Translations under genes and position numbers: made by a program
In this document: positions 58,564 through 64,000 of the stretch, piece by piece
Position numbering within the stretch: the first letter of the stretch is position 1
Layout: each line of letters opens with the position of its first letter
The notes under the pieces: model-generated
Told to the model about the DNA's origin: nothing
Database searches by the model: none
Seen by the model: the letters and a program-made list of their open reading frames with translations, nothing else
NCBI GenBank assembly: GCA_943788645.1
Contig: CALSRC010000002.1
Span: 1 to 64,000 of the forward strand
Length of the DNA: 64,000 bases
Direction: 5' to 3'
From: UA16 sp002292325
Lineage (GTDB): Bacteria > Bacteroidota > Bacteroidia > Flavobacteriales_D > Sanyastnellaceae

Positions 58564-59341
58564 ATGGACAACCCACGTATCATTCACCGCGGACCTTATA
58601 AATATGTTGAACAGGGAGAAGGTGAGCCCCTCCTGGTGTTGCATGGCTTGTTCGGAGCGCTGAGCAATTTCAAGGATGTTTTTGACCATTTCTCGAGCCA
58701 CTTTCGCGTGATCATCCCGATGCTGCCGATTTATGATATGCCGATGTTGAAGACGAGTGCTAAGAACTTGTCGGAACACATCGAGGGATTTGTCGATGAC
58801 ATGGGATTGGAAAAGGTTCACCTCTTGGGCAATAGCCTGGGCGGACACGTGGGCTTGATTTTCACCAAGAACAACCTCCATCGCGTTGCCTCATTGAGCT
58901 TGACCGCGAGCAGTGGTTTGTACGAGAACGCTTTCGGCAACAGTTTTCCTCGTCGGGAGGACAAAACGTTCATCCGCGAAAAGGTGGCTGTGACATTTTT
59001 TGACCCCAAGCATGCGACGGATGATTTAGTAGACGAATGTTTTGAAGCGGTCAATAGCCGAGAGAAGGTATTGCGAATTCTGTCCATTGCCAAGAGCGCA
59101 ATTCGCCATAACATGGCCAAGGATTTACCGGCCATGAACATTCCAGTGTGTTTGATTTGGGGCCGAAATGACATCATTACGCCCCCTGAGGTGGCTGAGG
59201 AGTTTCATGCGGGCTTTCCGGATAGTGACCTTGTTTTGGATCGAAGAATGCGGTCATGCGCCCATGATGGAGCACCCTGAGACGTTCAATCTCATCTTGG
59301 CCTCCTGGTATGAGACACGCGGTATCATGCAAAAATCCTAA
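58564..59341 (+). CDS. Alpha/beta hydrolase (one frameshift)
   Basis: About 259 residues. The alpha/beta fold is visible as LLVLHGLFGALSNFKDVFDH (oxyanion region), nucleophile elbow LGNSLGGH (Ser91), acid loop GRNDIITPPE (Asp203) and, after a frame shift, ECGHAPMMEHPE with the catalytic histidine. One extra G near 59237 shifts the frame; without it the protein continues to TAA 59339-59341. The closest look is to Bacteroidota hydrolases of the esterase/2-hydroxymuconate-like type next to engB. Substrate unknown; cytoplasmic. It ends two bases before the engB start, so the two are co-transcribed. It is divergent from mraZ with 260 bases between, holding the MraZ operator. Confidence 0.9.
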
Positions 59342-59342
59342 C

Positions 59343-59972
59343 ATGGAGGTGCAGTCTGCCGAATTCATCAAGTCCAGTGCGCATCCCCAGGAATGTCCGC
59401 CGGATGACCGCCCCGAATACGCGTTTATTGGGCGGTCCAACGTAGGCAAGTCCTCCTTGATCAACATGCTCACGAACCGGAAGGCGTTGGCTAAGATTTC
59501 ATCGACTCCGGGCAAGACCCAATTGATCAATCACTTCGTAATTGATGATGGAGTAAAGGAGACCTCGGGCCGACGCAGCTGGTATTTGGTTGACTTACCG
59601 GGGTTTGGATATGCTAAGGTGAGCAGAACAAGTCGTGTTAAATGGCAGCGCACCAGCGAGCAATACCTGACCGCTCGGACCAATCTTATGTGCGTAATGA
59701 TGTTGATCGATAGTCGACATCCTCCACAAAAAGTGGATTTGGAATTCATGGGATGGATGGGTGAAAACAGTTTGCCATTCGCCATGGTTTTTACCAAGGT
59801 GGATAAATTAAACCAGACGGAGCGGGCGGATTTTCTGCCCTTGTACGAAGCCGAGATGCTGAAGCGATGGCACCGCTTGCCCCCAGTGTATGTCACCAGT
59901 TCAGAAAAAGGAGAGGGACGCGAGGAGTTGCTTCGCTTCATCGAGCAGACCAACGGCCTATTCGAAGGTTAA
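59343..59972 (+). CDS. engB: Ribosome biogenesis GTPase EngB (YsxC/YihA)
   Basis: 209 residues from ATG 59343; the longer frame overlaps the hydrolase. A TrmE-Era-EngA-EngB family GTPase, required for 50S subunit maturation. G1 is GRSNVGKSSLI, G2 falls in ISSTPGKTQLINH, G3 is LVDLPGFGYAKVS, G4 is FTKVDKLNQ and G5 is YVTSSEKGEG. All nucleotide-binding motifs are present. Start placement is fixed by the EVQSAEFIKSS opening typical of the family. It converges with gldC with one base between stops. Confidence 0.96.
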   Translation: MEVQSAEFIKSSAHPQECPPDDRPEYAFIGRSNVGKSSLINMLTNRKALAKISSTPGKTQLINHFVIDDGVKETSGRRSWYLVDLPGFGYAKVSRTSRVKWQRTSEQYLTARTNLMCVMMLIDSRHPPQKVDLEFMGWMGENSLPFAMVFTKVDKLNQTERADFLPLYEAEMLKRWHRLPPVYVTSSEKGEGREELLRFIEQTNGLFEG

Positions 59973-59973
59973 G

Positions 59974-60303
59974 TTAGTCTTTGAGCACGCCCAACCGCTT
60001 CGCAAGTTCCTCGGTGAAGCTCCGCATAGCAAGTGCATGGGCTTTATCGTTCGTAGCCTTTTCTAAGGTATTGGCCAACGTCATCATCGTTTGACAGACA
60101 AAGTGTTGCATCTCTTCGACGCTCATCTCCTTCGTCCACAAGTCCATGTGCACGGCATTTCCGTCTTTCTCGTCCCAAAGTGCCAGCGACATGGCTTTGG
60201 CCGTTTGGTCGGTGACATCGCTGTCTTCCGCCGACCATTGAATGACCGTAGGAACTTTATTTTCGTTGGTGGAAACGCGGATATTGATTTGAGATTCGGC
60301 CAT
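59974..60303 (-). CDS. gldC: Gliding motility protein GldC
   Basis: 109 residues, a small soluble protein. The N-terminal INIRVSTNENKVPTVIQWSA, ALWDEKDGNAVHMDLWTKEM and the helical C terminus match GldC, known from Flavobacterium johnsoniae, where it lies downstream of gldB. Loss of gldC there impairs but does not abolish gliding. Here too it follows gldB by 32 bases on the same strand. No signal peptide or membrane segment. Confidence 0.92.
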   Translation of the reverse strand: MAESQINIRVSTNENKVPTVIQWSAEDSDVTDQTAKAMSLALWDEKDGNAVHMDLWTKEMSVEEMQHFVCQTMMTLANTLEKATNDKAHALAMRSFTEELAKRLGVLKD

Positions 60304-60335
60304 GGTTCAATCGTTGAATGACAAAGGTGAGGAAT

Positions 60336-61417
60336 TTACTTCGGACGGTAAGCTTTCACGATTGGGGTGTAATCGGTGATGGTGATGAGTTGGGAAAGCG
60401 TCGTCTCAGGGTGGTCGGCCATGTACTCAGACACCATCCGCCAGCCGATGTAGGCTCCAAGGCGATCGGGGCTTTCTTGCGGAATTGCGCCAAATTTGGT
60501 GAAAGGACCTTCAGAAAACCAACGGCCAAATTCGAGCCTGTCTGATGCAAATAAGGCGTCTTGCGGCTGCAACTCCATCCAAACGTCGCGCTCGTGTGCT
60601 TCTGCCCAAGCCCAGTCCGCGACTGACCAGTCAAGCAAGGTGTGTTGCGGGGTCTCCGGCAGGCACTGTTCCAGTATGAAGAGAATTTTACCCCAATAAA
60701 GTAATTCATCGACACACAGCTCGGTCCTATACCAGGGGTTGCTAAAATGGACGAGCAACCATCCACGCATAGCCGTTGTGGGAATTAAGTCGGGCTGCAT
60801 TCGGTTCCGCATGTATTGCGGAAAAACGTGTGGAGCCAACGTGCCAACGATCGGATGTTCAGGTCCCAAGAACCAATCCAGCCCAATTCCCAATGCGCTC
60901 TCTGTCGGATAGACGGCATAATTGAATCCGCTGTTCATCCAAGCTACAGCGGGCAAAGGGCTTTGGGGAAAGAAGTAGTGAAATCGCTGAAAGGCCTGCA
61001 TGAGGGTTTGTTCATGGGAGGCCATCACCTCTGAATCCCCGCTTGTGCTGTCAATGGCGAGTTTTCAATTGGAGCCACATCGGGATGCGACGTGAACCGC
61101 TTCAATTCATTCATGCATCGGGCATCTGAGGGCTCTCCGATGCGCAAAATATCTGCAACATAGTCCGCTCCGAATTCGCCAGTCCGCTCGTGCCATACCG
61201 CCATTGCACTCATCGAATCCATTGGTAGCTCCCGTATGATTTTTCGGAGATCAATCGATGCCGGAACATCTGCGTGTAAGGCTTCGGCAGGAGCGACCCA
61301 TGCAGGATCATTGAAGCATCCTGTGAGCGAAAAAGCCGCCGCAAGGCTGAAAATAGCCAGGGCACGATTTCGGTCAGAATTGCCGTTTCTTGAACAAGGG
61401 AACGTGAGCATTGGCAT
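60336..61417 (-). CDS. gldB: Gliding motility lipoprotein GldB (one frameshift)
   Basis: About 360 residues from ATG 61417 (ATG 61411 also possible). A lipoprotein signal ends in SLTGC (Cys34). The first fragment reaches TSHPDVAPIENS; an indel near 61055 shifts the frame, which resumes with MASHEQTLMQAFQRFHYFFP and continues intact, with GIGLDWFLGPEHPIVG, FPQYMRNRMQPDLIPTTAMR and GKILFILEQCLPETP. GldB is a membrane lipoprotein required for gliding and T9SS function in flavobacteria. Order gldB-gldC with nadE nearby matches known genomes. Divergent from the PorT-like gene. Confidence 0.9.
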
Positions 61418-61501
61418 GGTCTTCGATAGAAACGATGAGGTGTGACGTGTTAGCTTTGAATCCGTGCAAAGATGAAACAGTCCGTCTGCAATCCATAAAC
61501 C

Positions 61502-62290
61502 ATGAAAACATTCCTTCCTCAATTCTTGTTGATGGCGCTTTTTCTCTGGGTGAATTCCGCTTCGAGCCAAGGCTTCCGTTTGGGACTTAACCTGGCACCC
61601 AATGTGAGTTTTTCGGATGCACGAGAATTAACTCATCACCCGAATGGAGCGCTGATGCATTTCGGATATGGTTTCATTTTTGATGCGATGTTTACCGAAA
61701 ATTATGCGGTCGGCACAGGAATCAATGTGTTTTATGCGGGTGGGAGTATGCAGTATTTTGAGGAGCACATTGGACCCGAAGGCAGGATGATTAATCAAGT
61801 GGAACTGGATCAGCGATTGCAGTACGTCGAGATTCCACTCACCTTTAAAATGAGAACAAAGGAAATCGGTTACGTCACGTATTACGGTCAATTTGGAGTT
61901 GGGCTTGGTCTAAATGTTCGCGCGGAAGGAACACGCTCGATGGCGGGGTTCGCACAAGCGGATTCGACCGGAATCTGGACGTCGGTGTCAAATGAAATGG
62001 GGCCTGCTGAGGCGGTCTCACTCGTGGATCAAACGCTGCTCTTTCGCCCAAGCTTCATCATTGGACTGGGCATGGAGCGGCGATTCACCGGCACTACCGC
62101 ACTTGCGATTGGTCTGCGCTATAACATGGCGATGAGGAATCAGTACCAGGCATTCCCCGTTTATCAATCGACCTCATCGGATCAATTGTTATTCGAATTT
62201 GATGAGGCTACGGGCGAGGAATTGCCGGTAACACGAGAAATGCTTGGTAAAACTGGTCAAATTGAACTTTGTGTGGGTCTGATGTTTTAA
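61502..62290 (+). CDS. PorT-like outer-membrane beta-barrel protein
   Basis: 262 residues with a signal peptide (FLPQFLLMALFLWVNSASSQ). Amphipathic strands run throughout: FRLGLNLAPNVSFSDAREL, YAVGTGINVFYAGGSMQYF, QRLQYVEIPLTFKMRTKEIG, YVTYYGQFGVGLGLNVRAEG and a final QIELCVGLMF with terminal Phe. This fits the porin/PorT family of eight-strand barrels. PorT is a T9SS component; its gene lies near gldB in some flavobacteria, but other family members are unrelated barrels, so the T9SS role is probable rather than certain. The stop overlaps the nadE start (TAATG). Confidence 0.8.
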   Translation: MKTFLPQFLLMALFLWVNSASSQGFRLGLNLAPNVSFSDARELTHHPNGALMHFGYGFIFDAMFTENYAVGTGINVFYAGGSMQYFEEHIGPEGRMINQVELDQRLQYVEIPLTFKMRTKEIGYVTYYGQFGVGLGLNVRAEGTRSMAGFAQADSTGIWTSVSNEMGPAEAVSLVDQTLLFRPSFIIGLGMERRFTGTTALAIGLRYNMAMRNQYQAFPVYQSTSSDQLLFEFDEATGEELPVTREMLGKTGQIELCVGLMF

Positions 62291-63075
62291 TGAATATGGA
62301 ATCCATCGCAGCCCATATTGAATCGTGGTTGAGCGCATATGCTCGGAAGGCCCAAATGAAAGGTTGGGTGGTTGGTGTGAGTGGTGGGATTGACTCCGCT
62401 GTGACCTCGACCCTTTGCGCACGCACGGGTCTTCCGACTTACGTAGTTGAAATGCCAATTCATCAGCATGCTTCGCAGGTCACTCGGGCACGCAACCACA
62501 TCGAGCAATTGGAAAAAGCGCACCCAAATGTTCAATCTGTTCGTGTTGACCTCACGGCAGTCTATGACGCTTTTGCGGGAGTATTGCCTCAAGGGGATGA
62601 TCATTCAGGTGGATTGGCGTTGGCAAATTCGCGGGCTCGATTGCGCATGACGACCCTTTACGCCTTAGCTGCAGAGCGGAGTGTCCTCGTGGCCGGCACC
62701 GGAAATAAAGTCGAGGACTTTGGGGTGGGTTTTTACACCAAGTACGGCGACGGCGGGGTGGATGTCAGCCCGATTGCGGACCTGCTGAAGACCGAGGTCT
62801 TTGCCTTGGGCGCATTCTTGGGCGTTTCGGAAGACATCATCCAAGCGCCCCCAACCGATGGCCTCTGGGGGGATGATCGCACGGACGAGGATCAACTGGG
62901 CGCGACCTATCCTGAATTGGAATGGGCTATGAGGCAGACCGATGAAACCAATGCGAATTGGAGTGAGCGGCAGCGTGAGGTGATGCGGACTTACAGGCGC
63001 CTCAACGCAGCCAATCAGCACAAGATGCGTCCGATTCCGGTGTGTCAAATTCCCTCGGCCCTCCGCATACCGTAA
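62290..63075 (+). CDS. nadE: Ammonia-dependent NAD+ synthetase
   Basis: 261 residues from ATG 62290. Converts deamido-NAD to NAD using ATP and ammonia. The PP-loop SGGIDSA is at residues 31-37. Also visible are LALANSRARLRMTTLYALAA, VLVAGTGNKVEDFGVGFYTK, YGDGGVDVSPIADLLKTEVF and APPTDGLWGDDRTDEDQLGA, in family order. No N-terminal glutaminase domain, so ammonia-dependent. Length is usual for the bacterial short form. Overlaps the PorT-like stop by one base. Converges with the BNR-repeat gene, 22 bases between. Confidence 0.96.
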   Translation: MNMESIAAHIESWLSAYARKAQMKGWVVGVSGGIDSAVTSTLCARTGLPTYVVEMPIHQHASQVTRARNHIEQLEKAHPNVQSVRVDLTAVYDAFAGVLPQGDDHSGGLALANSRARLRMTTLYALAAERSVLVAGTGNKVEDFGVGFYTKYGDGGVDVSPIADLLKTEVFALGAFLGVSEDIIQAPPTDGLWGDDRTDEDQLGATYPELEWAMRQTDETNANWSERQREVMRTYRRLNAANQHKMRPIPVCQIPSALRIP

Positions 63076-63097
63076 GGTGCTATCTTCTCTTCCCTTT

Positions 63098-64000
63098 TTA
63101 GTCTTCGCTTTCCGCGATGCGAACCAGCGGACCATTCAGTTGGGAGCCATCATCGCTTGTCCAGATCAATTGGTAGTTGCCTTTTTCAAGGAACATTACG
63201 CCATGATCAGCCTCCCATTCTGCGTCTACCGCTAAGGTTTGCCAACCTCTCTGCACTGAACTGGATGGCAGAGTGGCCAGCGGAACCCCCGCAGTGTCGG
63301 CCCATTGCCATGATCCAGTCAACAATTCGTCCGAGTACAGGTCAAACGAGACTTGCACAGCCTGCGGCTCGCTCCACCCCCAGCCCTTTTTTCCCCAGTC
63401 CTCTCTCCACTCGAGGGTTAAGGTGCTGTCTGTTTGCCATCGATCTGGGAATTGTCCGGCATGGTCTACCCACGGTCCGATATCAGCGACCCATATGCTG
63501 CGGCCATGGGTTCCAATGACCAGTTCATTTTCACGTTCTTGTATGACCAAATCATGCACAGGAACTGCAGGTAAATCTGGATGCAACGTACCCCAAGATG
63601 CTCCGGCGTCCATGGAAGCATAACATCCACCGTCCGTTCCGACGAATAGCAATTGTTCCCAGTCTGCGGACTCGGCAATCGCATTGACAGGCTCAGCAGG
63701 CAATCCGCTGCCTCGCTTGGAGGGATTACGGTCGCCCAATCGGTTCCACGTGCGGCCATCGTTTTCGGTCATAAAGACGTAGGATTCGAAATGGTCCAAT
63801 CGATAGCCGTTGAGTGCAACGAATAAGCGATTTTTGTTGTGAGCACTCCATAAGACTTCACTGACCCAGAGGGTTTGCTGCTCCTTGACATTCTGGGGAA
63901 TGGGTGAAGTGAGCTGCTGCCAAGTGTATCCCCCGTCTCGGCTGATTTGGATTAAGCCATCATCGGTTCCTACGGCTATTTGAGCAAACCGCAAGGGGCT
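63098..64000 (-). CDS. BNR/sortilin-like repeat protein, C-terminal part
   Basis: Open through the right edge; 300 C-terminal residues are visible. Sialidase-like Asp-box repeats are clear: ISRDGGYTWQQL, MTENDGRTWNRL and ASMDAGASWGTL, each a beta-propeller blade turn, with IGTHGRSIWVADIGPW following. The C terminus is a beta domain (NYQLIWTSDDGSQLNGPLVR). This matches the end of large (about 1,000 residue) exported glycosyl-hydrolase-like or VPS10-like propeller proteins found in Bacteroidota. No T9SS tail is seen. Enzymatic activity cannot be judged; the frame has no true start in the window. Confidence 0.82.
   Translation of the reverse strand, partial: SPLRFAQIAVGTDDGLIQISRDGGYTWQQLTSPIPQNVKEQQTLWVSEVLWSAHNKNRLFVALNGYRLDHFESYVFMTENDGRTWNRLGDRNPSKRGSGLPAEPVNAIAESADWEQLLFVGTDGGCYASMDAGASWGTLHPDLPAVPVHDLVIQERENELVIGTHGRSIWVADIGPWVDHAGQFPDRWQTDSTLTLEWREDWGKKGWGWSEPQAVQVSFDLYSDELLTGSWQWADTAGVPLATLPSSSVQRGWQTLAVDAEWEADHGVMFLEKGNYQLIWTSDDGSQLNGPLVRIAESED

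Noticed and set aside
1..64000. tRNA genes, rRNA genes, transposases, integrases or phage genes
   Set aside because: Looked for along the window; none recognised by eye. Small tRNAs could be missed without a covariance search.

Overview
The window looks like a chromosomal segment of a gliding, type IX secretion (T9SS)-bearing Bacteroidota, most likely Flavobacteriales. The evidence is the gldB-gldC pair beside nadE and engB, a PorT-like beta-barrel, a secreted protein with a T9SS type B C-terminal domain, a division/cell-wall (dcw) cluster in flavobacterial order ending ftsA-ftsZ-yqeY, and several large secreted proteins with GCTDxxACNYD-type cysteine repeats. MurE carries the DNPR motif, so meso-diaminopimelate peptidoglycan is expected. 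Genus cannot be judged from sequence alone.

Layout. (1) 1-6.1 kb, minus strand: a surface-glycan cassette with UDP-GlcNAc 2-epimerase (cut by the left edge), a NodU/CmcH-type carbamoyltransferase and two tandem paralogous ABC exporters. (2) 6.1-21.8 kb: a minus-strand set guaB, PpiC-type isomerase, PpiC-type lipoprotein, SurA-like chaperone, MoxR ATPase. It is split by two large paralogous secreted-protein genes on the plus strand (9.9-17.4 kb), and by a family 2 glycosyltransferase between the SurA-like gene and moxR. (3) 21.9-26.6 kb: a T9SS type B cargo protein and a Wzc-like tyrosine autokinase whose Tyr-Gly tail is coded by eight perfect hexanucleotide repeats. (4) 26.7-37.8 kb, plus strand: a small conserved protein, a 1,554-residue repetitive cysteine-rich surface protein, and three tandem FG-GAP/UnbV proteins. 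(5) 37.8-42.2 kb: M28 peptidase, nitroreductase, an unusual membrane-domain/beta-barrel fusion, YceI lipoprotein, YqeY. (6) 42.2-58.4 kb, minus strand: the dcw cluster (transcribed mraZ, rsmH, ftsL-like, ftsI, murE, mraY, murD, ftsW, murG, murC, ftsQ, ftsA, ftsZ, yqeY) with a four-box MraZ operator. (7) 58.5-64 kb: alpha/beta hydrolase, engB, gldC, gldB, PorT-like protein, nadE, and the end of a BNR-repeat protein.

Most notable: six large exported proteins lie within about 30 kb. One has a classical T9SS type B tail. The other five instead end in an EF-hand/dockerin-like segment closed by a cysteine at or next to the C terminus, in two flavours (double motif in the 9.9-17.4 kb pair, single motif in the four plus-strand proteins counted with the giant protein and three FG-GAP copies; six such tails in all). 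This is a candidate undescribed sorting or anchoring tag. The adjacent parvulin/SurA chaperones could serve such cargo, but that is inference.

Caution: many genes, including essential ftsA, ftsQ, murC, murD and ftsW, are broken by single-base indels while the protein reading continues in the next frame. Sequencing or assembly error is the simplest explanation, so frameshifted genes are annotated as full spans rather than as decayed genes. No tRNA, rRNA, CRISPR array, transposase or integrase was recognised.
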